64,000 bases of DNA, taken from contig CAWGBJ010000021.1 in the NCBI GenBank assembly GCA_963820795.1, forward strand, positions 175,676-239,675, written 5' to 3'. This document shows positions 55,839 through 64,000 of the stretch, piece after piece. The stretch is from Roseiarcus sp963820795 (lineage in GTDB: Bacteria > Pseudomonadota > Alphaproteobacteria > Rhizobiales > Beijerinckiaceae). Positions within the stretch are counted from its first letter, which is position 1. Each line of letters begins with the position of its first letter. The notes beneath the pieces are model-generated. The model ran no database searches. It worked only from the letters and a program-made list of their open reading frames with translations, and was not told the origin of the DNA. The position numbers and the translations under genes were made by a program.

Positions 55839-55926
55839 AAAAAAGGAGGCCGCCATGTCGCCACGGCGGCCTTCAGTCTAGGGAGGAAACGCCCAAGGAG
55901 GGCATATGCGGCACGAATGCCGCACC
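55839..55926 (-). ncRNA. mmgR: MmgR / alpha-r8 family sRNA (Rfam 'suhB' motif)
   Basis: Minus-strand RNA of about 88 nt. In order it has a 7-base hairpin UGCGGCA-UUCG-UGCCGCA, a small GCCC-UCCUU-GGGC hairpin, the single-stranded 10-mer UUUCCUCCCU (55889-55880), and a terminator AGGCCGCC / GGCGGCCU ending in six U (55844-55839). The 10-mer is, to my knowledge, the invariant core of the alpha-r8 (MmgR) family. That family regulates polyhydroxybutyrate granules in Sinorhizobium and is typically found beside an inositol-monophosphatase gene in opposite orientation, as hisN is here. Confidence 0.85.
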
Positions 55927-55932
55927 GCAACA

Positions 55933-55961
55933 ATATCGGGTTTGACCCGCGCTCTTGCAAG
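55933..55961 (-). promoter_or_regulatory. Sigma-70 promoter of the MmgR sRNA
   Basis: CTTGCA (55961-55956), 17 bases, CGATAT (55938-55933), close to the rhizobial consensus CTTGAC-N17-CTATAT. The predicted start is near 55926. Confidence 0.65.
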
Positions 55962-56175
55962 CGTTTTGTTCATTCGAATCATCGTTGCTGTGTAAAAAGA
56001 CGCAAACTGCGTATGCCGAGCAGGGTCAAGGTCCTTTTCAAACTGAAAAAAGACGCAGGAGAATCAACTCGTTGCGTGAACCTAAGGTGGCCGCGAGACG
56101 CCCAGACGCGCCCGTGCCGGAATACCAGATATGCAGTGCAAACATGACTAAGAGCGCCACACCGGAGGGGTTGGG

Positions 56176-57000
56176 ATGACTGCGGTCGATTTCGCGGCCT
56201 TCGTCGAGCGCCTTGCGCAAATCTCGGGCGAAGTGATTCTCCCGTTCTTCCGGAGCGCGATTGGCGCGGAGGACAAGTCGCGAGGCGGCACGTTCGATCC
56301 CGTCACGGAGGCGGACCGGGGCGCCGAGGCGGCGATGCGGCGGCTGATCGCCCAGACGTTTCCCGCCCATGGCGTCATCGGCGAGGAGTACGGCCTCGAT
56401 CGTCCAGACGCGGAATATGTTTGGGTTCTCGACCCGATCGATGGGACGAAGAGCTTCATTTCAGGCATGCCCACATGGGGCACCTTGATCGGTCTCATGC
56501 ATCTCGGCCAACCGGTGTACGGGATGATGGCGCAGCCTTTCACGCGAGAACGGTTCTATGGCGACGGCAAACGCGCGAAGCTGCGCACGCTCGCGCCGAC
56601 GCGCGGCGATGCACCGCCCGCGGAATGGATGACCCGCACCCTCCGGACGCGGGCATGCGCTTCGCTGGGCCAGGCGACCTTGCACACCACCAGCCCAGCG
56701 CTCATCCGCGACGACGCCGATCGAGCCGCCTATCGCGCGGTCGAGCGAAAGGTTCGACTCAGCCGGTACGGGGGAGACTGCTACGCCTATTGCGCGCTCG
56801 CCGCCGGGTTCGTCGATCTCGTCATCGAAACCAACCTGAAGCCGCACGATATTGTCGCCTTGTCGCCGATCATCGAGGGCGCCGGCGGCTTAATCAGCAC
56901 CTGGGACGGGGAAGAGGCAGCCAAGGGCGGGCGAATCCTCGCAGCCGGCGATCGCCGGGTGTATGACGAGGCGCGCCAACTGCTTCTGACTTCAGCCTGA
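56176..57000 (+). CDS. hisN: Histidinol-phosphatase, inositol-monophosphatase family
   Basis: Mg-dependent phosphatase of 274 residues with CCGGAGGGG before its ATG. Family motifs are DPVTEADRGAEAAMRRLI, the metal-binding GEEYG and VLDPIDGTKSFISGMPTWGT, and the C-terminal GGDCYAYCALAAGFVDLVIE with LKPHDIVALSPIIEGAGG. The SFISGMP and GDCYAY variants point to HisN (histidinol-phosphate to histidinol) rather than SuhB. Stop codons overlap convergently with the SSS-like gene by 9 bases. The upstream MmgR sRNA is divergent. Confidence 0.85.
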   Translation: MTAVDFAAFVERLAQISGEVILPFFRSAIGAEDKSRGGTFDPVTEADRGAEAAMRRLIAQTFPAHGVIGEEYGLDRPDAEYVWVLDPIDGTKSFISGMPTWGTLIGLMHLGQPVYGMMAQPFTRERFYGDGKRAKLRTLAPTRGDAPPAEWMTRTLRTRACASLGQATLHTTSPALIRDDADRAAYRAVERKVRLSRYGGDCYAYCALAAGFVDLVIETNLKPHDIVALSPIIEGAGGLISTWDGEEAAKGGRILAAGDRRVYDEARQLLLTSA

Positions 57001-58461
57001 GCGAAACGGGTCGAACGCGCCTGGCGTCGGCGGGGGTCCGCGTCGGGGAAAAGGAAGGCAAGCCAAAGAGCCGGCGAGGAAACCGGCGGCGGCGGCAAAA
57101 AGCGCATCCTGCAGCAGTTCCGCCGCGCCAGGCATCTGCGTCGCCGAGGCTGCGCAAGCGACCGCGACCGCCAAGGCAGCCAGCAGTCCGACCGAAGCCG
57201 CCGCAGGTCCCACCCGACCGATCGCGGCCAGACCGACCAGCGGGGTCGTGAAGGCCAGGAGCAGAGCCATCGCGACGACCACAGCGGTCCGGGCATCGAG
57301 AAGATCCCTGCCATCGCATATGACACAACCAATCACGACGACCAGCTGCACGGCGCGCATCCGTGCGAGCCGGACGCTGGCCAGCTTGGGAAAAGGCTGC
57401 GGCGGGTCTGCCAGCGCGACTCCGAAGGCCCTCGAGGCTACGTGGATACCGAGAACCGCGAGCGCAAGGGACGCCGCCAGGGCCGCCGCGCCGAAGAGCG
57501 AGGCAGCGACCGGGCTCGATGGGTTCTGGCCAAGCCCCAGATCGACCGCCGAAGTCGAAGCGCCCATCAGCCCGGCGAGGACGAGGCAGAGCGCGACCGA
57601 GGCGAGGCCGGAGACGATTGTCGACTGCACGTTACGGCTCGCGACCGCCGCTGGCGCGAAAGCGAAGAATCCGGCGGCCGCCAGCATTGTGGCGACAAGC
57701 GGCGAAAGAAGTTGCGGCGGCGCGGAAGCAACGTTGGCGGACGCAAACAGCGCGTCGGGATTGAACGGCAGCGGTCCGACCCGCCATCCCGACAGGAAGG
57801 CGACGACCGCGATCATTGCGAGCGCTCCGCCCCCGGCCGAGGCGCACGAAGCAACGCCTACCAGGCCGCCGGGCGTCACGGTGAGGGCGAGAACGGCGGC
57901 AACGACGATCTCCGCCCAAAGGCGACTCTGCCCGAAAAGCGCCTGCGCTGCGGTGACGCCGACCCGGTAGCCGCCGAGGGCGGTCAACGCTGCGCCAATC
58001 CAAATCGCAAACGCCGAGGCGAATCGGACCGGAGATCGGGAAAAGCGGGTCGCCACGACGTCGGCGAGGGAAGTCGCTCCGAAGCGCCGAAGCAGGGGGG
58101 CATAGACCAGCGTTCCCAACGCAAGCCCGATCGCCAGACCAAGCACAGGCGGATCTGAGGGCGTGAGATCAGGCCGGAGACACAGCGCCAGTCCCGCGGC
58201 GACGGCCGTTGTGCCAAGCGCCCCGTAGATTGGAGCAAGGCCGCGCCCGGCGGCCATGAATGAGGCAAGATCCGCGTTTCGGGAGCCGAGGCCGAAGACC
58301 ACGAGGCCGAAGAGCGCCAGAATCGACCCCCCCGCCTGGACGAGCCCGGCGGGCGCGCCGACGCGGTCGAGCGCGATGATCGTCGCCAGACCGGCGGCGA
58401 AGGCCGTCGCAGCGAAGATCGCCGATCCATCAATGCGGCGGGAGCGGGTCTGCGGGGACAT
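56992..58461 (-). CDS. SSS-like (sodium:solute symporter) membrane protein
   Basis: A 489-residue membrane protein with about thirteen hydrophobic helices, starting IFAATAFAAGLATIIALDRV. Marks of the solute:sodium symporter fold are AAGRGLAPIYGALGTTAVAAG, RRFGATSLADVVATRFSRSP and GGYRVGVTAAQALFG. It is atypically rich in Ala/Gly and lacks some sodium-site residues I could check with certainty, so transport specificity is unknown. It converges on hisN with a 9-base overlap. Confidence 0.65.
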   Translation of the reverse strand: MSPQTRSRRIDGSAIFAATAFAAGLATIIALDRVGAPAGLVQAGGSILALFGLVVFGLGSRNADLASFMAAGRGLAPIYGALGTTAVAAGLALCLRPDLTPSDPPVLGLAIGLALGTLVYAPLLRRFGATSLADVVATRFSRSPVRFASAFAIWIGAALTALGGYRVGVTAAQALFGQSRLWAEIVVAAVLALTVTPGGLVGVASCASAGGGALAMIAVVAFLSGWRVGPLPFNPDALFASANVASAPPQLLSPLVATMLAAAGFFAFAPAAVASRNVQSTIVSGLASVALCLVLAGLMGASTSAVDLGLGQNPSSPVAASLFGAAALAASLALAVLGIHVASRAFGVALADPPQPFPKLASVRLARMRAVQLVVVIGCVICDGRDLLDARTAVVVAMALLLAFTTPLVGLAAIGRVGPAAASVGLLAALAVAVACAASATQMPGAAELLQDALFAAAAGFLAGSLACLPFPRRGPPPTPGAFDPFRSG

Positions 58462-59091
58462 GGGGCGGCAGGTTGAAGGGCGGCTTCGGCTTCTACCGGC
58501 TTTCTCCTGCCCCCGCCAGCGTCAGACGTCGCCCGGACGCTACGTGTTAGACTTGCGTCGCAATCCGGACCTGGCCCTTTCTCCAAAGGCTTTCGCTTCG
58601 CCTCTTTTCGCCTCCTCCGCCCGCCTGTTCCTTTCCTGATAAGCCCGAATTCGCTCCCTATTGGACCGCCCGCCGTCGGCGGCGGCGTCCCTTCCCTTGC
58701 TTTCACGAAGCTGCCGAACGCTGCAATCGAGCTGCCGATGGCTGCCAACCGCCTGCAAATTCCTGCCAAAAATTGCAATTCCTTGCCCGGAAACGGGACT
58801 TATCAAAGGGTTGCGGGCGAATGAAAGGAAAAAAACAGCGATGGCGTCCTGCGCCGCGGTTCAGGAAGCCAACTCGCGAATGAACCTTCCTTGAGCGCGC
58901 AAGTCTCCGCGCTTCCAAGAGAGCCATCGCGGCGGAGGGATGGAGCGGGGCCGGCGGGATCGGTCGCCAGCGAAGCATTCTTTGTTGCGAGAATCGGAAT
59001 GAATGTATAACAAAATTCTGGATTTGGCAAGTATTTGTTGATCGGCCTCGGCAGGCGAAATAGGAACGCCCTGTCGAGCTAGGGCGTGTCT
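58462..59091. other. Gene-free region with dispersed repeat
   Basis: About 630 bases between the SSS-like gene and an IS5 remnant. Most of it is copy 2 of the long dispersed repeat. No supported gene. Confidence 0.6.
58690..59075 (+). repeat. Long dispersed repeat, copy 2
   Basis: Aligns with 19370-19710 in the same orientation. Shared blocks are GCTTTCACGAAG/GCCTTCCGAAC-like openings, TGCAAATTCC...CCAAAAATTGCAATT, TATCAAAGGG and GGGCGAATG. A right-hand block holds TTTGGCAAG, ATTTGTTG and TCGGCCTCGGCAGG. The right end lies directly beside an IS5 remnant. Confidence 0.65.
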
Positions 59092-59400
59092 TTAGTTGAG
59101 GAGGATGGCGGCGCAGGCGAGCTGAACCCCGGCGAGGAAAATCTTCGCGAGCTTGTCGTAACGCGTGGCGATTGCCCGGAAATGTTTGAGCCTGTTGAAG
59201 AAACGCTCAATGAGATTGCGTTCGCAGTAGAGGGCGAAGTCGCAGGAGCGCGGGGTTTTTCGGTTGGATTTGGATGGGATGACTGGGACGATGGCTCGAT
59301 CGTTGAGGGCGACGATGAAGGCGTCGGCGTCGAACGCCCTGTCGGCGATCAAAGCGCGGGGATCGACAAATGCCGGCAAGCTCCCGTCCGTTGCGCTACA
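59092..59400 (-). pseudogene. IS5-family transposase C-terminal fragment
   Basis: About 95-100 residues of a DDE transposase: SLPAFVDPRALIADRAFDAD (Asp of the triad region), NRKTPRSCDFALYCERNLIE (catalytic Glu region), and FFNRLKHFRAIATRYDKLAK. The N-terminal two-thirds is missing beyond about 59400. GACACGCCCT just beyond the stop (59085-59094) may be part of the terminal inverted repeat. It differs from the IS5 remnant at 277-1020. Dead copy. Confidence 0.85.
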
Positions 59401-59574
59401 CCGGGCAGCGAATTTGCTTTTTTTTGGACTTCTTTATGGCGGTCACGCGGATGAATTGTTGCCAATTGCAAGTTGCGATCATAAAAATCGGATGACCGGT
59501 CATCATTTTTTGGAGACCTGCTGTGCCGGTAGGTCTGACCAAGACACAAACCGCCTTCGAGGGGAGACGCGTCA

Positions 59575-60598
59575 TTGTTCGAGCATCAGTTACCCAAGAA
59601 AATAGGCACAACCGCGCTGGCTTTCGCGTCGGTTATTGCCTTTGCGACGTCATCGTCTGCGCAATCGACGCCCAACAAGCCGGACTCAACAATCACCTTT
59701 GTGGACGCCGTCCTCTGCTGAGTCGGCGAAGACCCATAGTGCCGTTGACAAAAAGAAGAAGAAACCGGCGCCAACGCCGGTCGACGCTCTGTCGACTGCG
59801 GCAACGCCTGCTCCATCCACATCGTCAGCAACCAACAGTGCGCAGCAGGCGCAGAACCCGCTTACGCCCCTGTACAGCATCATCAATGAGAACGACACGA
59901 ATTTAGGCGTAGGCCCGCTTCGCGGCACGCAAAATGTGCTTCTCGTCGAGCCGGTGACTCCGATCAGGCTTACGCCGGACTTCAACCTGGTAACCCGCTG
60001 GATCACTCCTGTCATTCGCGAGCCGGCGCTTGCACCCTCCGTCCCTTCGGAGTTCGAACTCGGCAATGTGCAGCCGCAGTTCTTCTTTACGCCGGCTCAT
60101 CAGGGGGACGGGTTTGTCTGGTCCCTGGGCCCCAACCTCTGGTTGCCGACCGCGACCGACAAGACGTTAGGAGTGAACAGGTTCGGCGGCGGGCCGACCG
60201 GAGTTGCGCTGGAGGTCCAGGGACCTTGGCTTTATGGCGTCCTCGCCGACAACGTTTGGGCAGGGAGTCACGGGTCGAGCGCGACCGGGCAGCGTATCAA
60301 TCAGCTGACCCTTGAACCCTTCTTCTTCTATAATCTCCCGGCTGGGGGTTGGTATATTTGTTCCCTCCCGATCATTACAGCTGATTGGACCTTGCCTAGT
60401 CACAAATGGACGGTGCCGATCGGCGGAGGCTTTGGGCGAGTAATCCCGGTCGACAAAATGCTCATGAACCTTCGTTTCGAGACATTCTACAATGGAGCGC
60501 TTGGCCACGCGGGGGGAATTACAAACGTCGGCAACTGGACCGTCCAATTCACGTTACACTTCCTGTTCCCGGAGGCTAAGGCTCCGGCTCTCTTCTGA
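59575..60598 (+). pseudogene. Outer-membrane beta-barrel protein, frameshifted after the signal peptide
   Basis: TTG 59575 behind GAGGGGAGACG opens a signal peptide (KKIGTTALAFASVIAFATSS, then SAQ). This frame ends at a stop near 59722, whereas the mature protein continues in another frame. A linker with a KKKKK stretch and Ser/Ala/Thr-rich residues leads to a beta-barrel: NVLLVEPVTPIRLTPDFNLV, TRWITPVIREPAL, LGNVQPQFFFTPAH, VWSLGPNLWLPTATDKTLG, VEPFFFYNLP-like LTLEPFFFYNLPAGGWY, and NWTVQFTLHFLFP as the final strand. Similar proteins are called transporters of the phenol MetA type. The span is one base over a multiple of three. Confidence 0.7.
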
Positions 60599-60696
60599 GC
60601 GAGGTATTCGGCCATAATCGTTCGAGACTCGAGCCGGCGCAGCGGAATGAGAAGAGCGACCAGTGGAAACGGCTACCCGTTTGCGGAGGAACGAAA

Positions 60697-61596
60697 TTGA
60701 ACAGGAAGCTGACCCGGTGGGCGATAGCCGGTGCGCTATCAATCGGCGCTGCTGCCTCGGCGCTCGCCGGCTCCGTCACGGAGCCGGGTGAAACCATAGG
60801 CGCCGCGACCGGGGCGCCAGCGCCCCCGGGCCTCTATTTCGCCAATACTGTGAACTGGGGATGCCGGAGCACAAGTCCGGAGCGCACCTGTTCGGTCGTC
60901 GATATCCCAGTCTTCGTTTGGTCAACTCCCTGGAAAATTTTTGGCGCAAGACTGCAACCATCCTTCGCGCCCGTCATTCCGATCGAAGCGAGCATTCACA
61001 ACACGGCCAACTTCAGCGGCCTATTCAATCCGTTTCTAGCGGCCCAACTGGCCTGGGATCTCGGCAGCGGATGGGGCGTCAGCTACCTGCTCGGGGTGTA
61101 TGCCGATGTGGACAGCTCGGTCGCGTTTAGTTCGGGGTCGCTTAATCAGCGCGTCGCGCTCAGTTATACCGGCGACGGATGGAACCTGACTGCCAACACT
61201 ATCTTGGGCACCCAGTTCAACCAGGTCACCGGCCACCCACAAGTGTCGCCCTGCCCGGTTTCGCTGGCCTACCCTCACAACGGATGCAACCCGGACTTCC
61301 TCAACGTCGACCTGACGGCGACCAAGAAGTTCGGCAAGTGGGAGTTGGGTCCGGTCGGTTTCTATTCCACCGATCTCAGCGCGCCAGCGCCCGGTTACCA
61401 GAAGCAAAGCCAATTCGCGGTTGGCGGTTTAATCGGCTACTGGTTCGACCGTGCGGTTGTGCAAGCGTATGTTACAAGCGACGTGTATCAGAAGAACTAC
61501 CGCGGCTACGAGACTCGCGGGTGGTTTCGTATCGTGATTCCGCTTGGGAATCCTACCGGTGGTCTGCCTCCGCCAGCTATACCCCTCGCACAATGA
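60697..61596 (+). CDS. Outer-membrane transporter, phenol MetA-pathway family
   Basis: A 299-residue barrel protein. A TTG start at 60697 follows GGAGGAACGAAA. Signal peptide WAIAGALSIGAAASALAG. The mature start SVTEPGETIGAATGAPAPPG then LYFANTVNWG is typical of Phenol_MetA_deg proteins, thought to move hydrophobic compounds across the outer membrane. The strands include FGARLQPSFAPVIPIEAS, GWGVSYLLGVYADVDSS, and a terminal RGWFRIVIPLG. It lies 98 bases after the related frameshifted barrel gene, so the two may form an operon. Confidence 0.75.
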   Translation: MNRKLTRWAIAGALSIGAAASALAGSVTEPGETIGAATGAPAPPGLYFANTVNWGCRSTSPERTCSVVDIPVFVWSTPWKIFGARLQPSFAPVIPIEASIHNTANFSGLFNPFLAAQLAWDLGSGWGVSYLLGVYADVDSSVAFSSGSLNQRVALSYTGDGWNLTANTILGTQFNQVTGHPQVSPCPVSLAYPHNGCNPDFLNVDLTATKKFGKWELGPVGFYSTDLSAPAPGYQKQSQFAVGGLIGYWFDRAVVQAYVTSDVYQKNYRGYETRGWFRIVIPLGNPTGGLPPPAIPLAQ

Positions 61597-61720
61597 GCGA
61601 GATACAAGATCTGAGGGCGCGCTCTGACTTCTCCAGGCCGGCACGGCTTAAGTGTTTGATCAGCGGGCCTATCACGCTGGTCATCGTAACTTCATTGGAA
61701 CTTGCGTTCCTAACTGTCGC

Positions 61721-62851
61721 TCAAACCCCGGCCATTTCCGCCTCCGGTTGCGATAAGCCGCGCCGGTCGAGGAGGTGTTCGCCCCGTCTGCCAGAGCTCC
61801 CGTCGCTTGACGCCGGCCAAGCGTCGGGCGCTTTGGCGGCGAGCCATTTTGCCAGCGCCGCGTTGACCTGGATGGGCTGCTCCTGGGCCATCCAATGGCC
61901 AGAGGGGACGACGGCCTCGCTAAGGTTGCTGCAGTCGCGGCGCATCGGTTCGGCGAAACGGGAGTCCATAGTCTCGCACGTATAGTCATAAATGGCGTGC
62001 AGGAAGAGGACGGGGAGGGTGAGTTTGCCTCCGTTCTTTGCCTCAGCGGCATAGGCGACGTTGGCCGCGTCGTTCATATACCAGGAGTCTGGTCCAAAGA
62101 AGCCGGTTCGGACGAAGGAGGCGACGTAGATCGAGAGGTCCAGCTCGGTGATGACGCCGGCATCGCGCGGGAGGGAGGGCGCCTTGTCAGCTCCGCCGAA
62201 CCAGCCATTGCTGCGGCGGACCTCGGCCATGAAGGAGGGTTTGCCCCGGCCGGCGGGGTCGCCTTTGCGGAAAAGCGCGCGGACGAAGTTATCGACATCG
62301 GCCTCGAAGGCGGCGCGGGCGCGCTCGAAATGCTCCTGGTAGAAAAGCCAGTACTCCCATTGGCCGGCGGGGTAAGCGGACTCGGGATAGGTCTTCCGGT
62401 TGACGAGGGGGACCAAATTGGCGAGGGCGAAGCCGTTGGCGAGGTAAGGAACGCACAGACTGGCGACGGCTTGGCAGCGCTCGGGGTGATGGCTAGCGAG
62501 AGCCCAGACGACCGCGCTGCCCCAGTCATGGCCAACCCAGATGGCGCGGTCGCGGCCGAGATGGACAAGCAAATCGAGCATATCGTGGACGCTGTGTTCG
62601 ACCGCGTAATCGGCATGGGTGTTGTAGATGGAGGACCGCCCGTAGCCGCGCATGTCGGGGGCGACGCAGCGGAAGCCGAGGGCCGCGAGAGAGCACAATT
62701 GGTGGCGCCAGCTATGCCCGAGTTCAGGCCAACCGTGGACGAAAATGATCAGCGGGCCGGTTTCAGGGCCACAAGCGAGATAGAAGCTGGAGTGGCGGTC
62801 GCTTTTCGTGAAGTGCTCGGTCACGGGGTAGGGCATAAGCCACGGGGACAT
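61721..62851 (-). CDS. Epoxide hydrolase-like alpha/beta hydrolase
   Basis: A 376-residue alpha/beta hydrolase. The oxyanion motif HGWPELGHSWRHQL and the APDMRGYGRSSIYNTHADY segment are typical of epoxide hydrolases. The nucleophile is Asp in VWVGHDWGSAVVWAL-type IWVGHDWGSAVVWA. A lid-domain segment WLFYQEHFERARAAFEADV follows. The acid is Asp in FLHAIYDYTCET and the base His is in VPSGHWMAQEQP. The last 35 residues are extra and charged, and may be a 3' extension. It is divergent from the oleate hydratase gene. Confidence 0.82.
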   Translation of the reverse strand: MSPWLMPYPVTEHFTKSDRHSSFYLACGPETGPLIIFVHGWPELGHSWRHQLCSLAALGFRCVAPDMRGYGRSSIYNTHADYAVEHSVHDMLDLLVHLGRDRAIWVGHDWGSAVVWALASHHPERCQAVASLCVPYLANGFALANLVPLVNRKTYPESAYPAGQWEYWLFYQEHFERARAAFEADVDNFVRALFRKGDPAGRGKPSFMAEVRRSNGWFGGADKAPSLPRDAGVITELDLSIYVASFVRTGFFGPDSWYMNDAANVAYAAEAKNGGKLTLPVLFLHAIYDYTCETMDSRFAEPMRRDCSNLSEAVVPSGHWMAQEQPIQVNAALAKWLAAKAPDAWPASSDGSSGRRGEHLLDRRGLSQPEAEMAGV

Positions 62852-63241
62852 AGCAAACTCCTATTCAATACCATTGAAGTGCTCCAATGACGCTTCCGGA
62901 ATGCGTCTGCGACATGCCGTTGTTGCTGATGAGTTGCAGGAGTTCCTGGCGGAGCAGTTGGTCTACGTGGAAGGCGTCGCACAGCCCTAGTATATGCTCT
63001 TGTATATTTGCCTAGTATATGCTCTTCTATATTTGGTTGAGCGGCCGAGAAAGCAAATTTCACCAAAGCTGTGCAAATCGATGTTGGGCCAGCCGCCACA
63101 TCAGGATTTGCCGTCCCTTACGCTTCTTTATTATACGGGTTAGTCTCGGCCTCGTAAGTTGTCGACATCCGATGCCGGCCCCACGGGCATTTATTCTGCT
63201 CACCGGAGCGGAAGCGCGCTCGGCCCAACCAGGAGATCTCG
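62852..63241. other. Divergent, AT-richer intergenic region
   Basis: About 390 bases between the divergent epoxide hydrolase and oleate hydratase genes. It contains the 25-base tandem repeat and likely the promoters of both. No gene is seen. Confidence 0.5.
62986..63035. repeat. Two 25-base tandem repeats, candidate operator
   Basis: Units 62986-63010 and 63011-63035 begin CCTAGTATATGCTCTT and differ at one base. They are AT-rich in a GC-rich setting and lie in the divergent promoter region. Regulator binding is inference. Confidence 0.75.
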
Positions 63242-64000
63242 ATGTATTACAGCAGTGGGAACTACGAAGCTTTCGCCCGCCCCCGCAAGCCGAAGGGCGT
63301 GGACGAGAAGTCGGCCTATATTGTGGGCACCGGGCTGGCCGGGCTGGCCGCAGCCGCGTTCCTGGTTCGTGATGGGCAGATGGATGGCCGACGGATCACC
63401 GTCTTCGACGCGGCCAAGCTGCCCGGCGGCGCGATGGACGGGATCAAGCACAGCGAGACTGGATACCGCATCCGTGGCGACCGAGAGCAGGAGAACCACA
63501 TGGAGTGCATGTGGGATCTGTGGCGCTCGATCCCGTCGATCGAGTTGGAGGGCGCCTCGGTGCTCGACGAGTTTTACTGGCTCAACAAGGATAACCCCAC
63601 CTACTCCTTGCGCCGCGCCATCCAAAATCGTGGCGAGCCAATTCCCATGGCCGACAAGATGACCTTGTCGCCTCAAGCGCAGCGCGAGATGGCGATGCTG
63701 GTCATCACCCCCAACGAGGACCTCTACGACAAGCGGGTCAGCGACGTCGTGGGTCAAGAGTTCCTGGACAGCAACTTCTGGCTCTTCTTCAAAACGATGT
63801 TCGCGATGATTCCCTGCCACAGCGCTCTAGAGCTGAAGCTCTATCTCAATCGCTTCATCCACATGGTCAGCGGGATGCACGATCTCGCCGGCATCACCTT
63901 CACTCGGTACAACCAGTACAAGTCAATGATCGTCCCGCTGGTCAAATGGTTGGAGGGCCACGGGGTCAAGTTCGTGTACGATACCCGGGTCACCAACGTG
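63242..64000 (+). CDS. ohyA: Oleate hydratase, 5' part (runs off the window)
   Basis: FAD enzyme that adds water to the cis-9 double bond of oleate to give 10-hydroxystearate. AGGAGA lies before ATG 63242; 253 codons are present and the frame stays open to the window end. It opens MYYSSGNYEAFARPRKP. The FAD-binding motif is YIVGTGLAGLAAAAFLVRDG, followed by FDAAKLPGGAMDG and GYRIRGDREQENHMECMWDL, with the catalytic-loop acid and the REQENH block typical of the family. Full proteins are about 600-650 residues, so about 60 percent is missing. Confidence 0.93.
   Translation, partial: MYYSSGNYEAFARPRKPKGVDEKSAYIVGTGLAGLAAAAFLVRDGQMDGRRITVFDAAKLPGGAMDGIKHSETGYRIRGDREQENHMECMWDLWRSIPSIELEGASVLDEFYWLNKDNPTYSLRRAIQNRGEPIPMADKMTLSPQAQREMAMLVITPNEDLYDKRVSDVVGQEFLDSNFWLFFKTMFAMIPCHSALELKLYLNRFIHMVSGMHDLAGITFTRYNQYKSMIVPLVKWLEGHGVKFVYDTRVTNV

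Overview
The window looks like a GC-rich chromosome segment from an alphaproteobacterium of the order Rhizobiales (Hyphomicrobiales). The markers are CtrA and CpdR cell-cycle regulators, the three-gene PntAA/PntAB/PntB transhydrogenase, a groESL operon under a perfect CIRCE operator, a small heat-shock gene behind a ROSE-type RNA thermometer, and an sRNA of the rhizobial MmgR (alpha-r8) family beside an inositol-monophosphatase-family gene. I cannot name the genus. No tRNA, rRNA or CRISPR array was seen.

Layout. 0-2.4 kb: remains of IS5 and IS66 elements separated by two long A tracts. 2.4-7 kb: a GMC oxidoreductase and a large secreted di-haem cytochrome c, both frameshifted. 7.5-9 kb: a RES-type toxin-antitoxin pair whose toxin frame is broken. 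9-19 kb: chromosomal core (VOC protein, DUF1223, rsmE, gshA, DUF937, MATE pump, metallophosphoesterase, ispH). 19.7-28.3 kb: amidase and orphan peptide-binding protein, DUF2852, nucleoside hydrolase, formamidase-like hydrolase, second MATE pump, frameshifted GST, HAF/PEP-CTERM-like secreted protein. 28.4-31.9 kb: pntAA-pntAB-pntB with a degenerate M23 gene. 32.1-33.7 kb: fliJ-like gene and divergent ctrA. 33.8-41.6 kb: gltBD and threonine aldolase. 41.6-43.8 kb: secreted Pro-rich protein, Hsp20 and META-domain protein.

The second half holds an IS110 transposase (44.4-45.6 kb), a gene-poor repeat-bearing stretch, a B12-binding radical SAM protein, a BacA/BclA-like peptide ABC transporter, groESL, a Gly/Tyr/His-rich secreted protein, a binding-protein remnant, and the cluster cpdR - N-formylglutamate amidohydrolase - MmgR sRNA - hisN. 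An SSS-like membrane protein and an IS5 remnant follow. The last 4.5 kb carries two outer-membrane beta-barrel proteins, an epoxide-hydrolase-like enzyme and the start of an oleate hydratase, suggesting handling of hydrophobic substrates.

Frameshifts occur in seven loci that are mostly accessory or near mobile DNA, whereas long core genes such as gltB, groEL and pntB are clean. This favours real decay over uniform sequencing error, but does not prove it. Non-coding highlights are the MmgR sRNA (exact UUUCCUCCCU core, promoter and terminator), the ROSE hairpin over the hsp20 start, CIRCE, a cluster of GANTC methylation sites before ctrA, and a long dispersed repeat present twice (19.4 and 58.7 kb).
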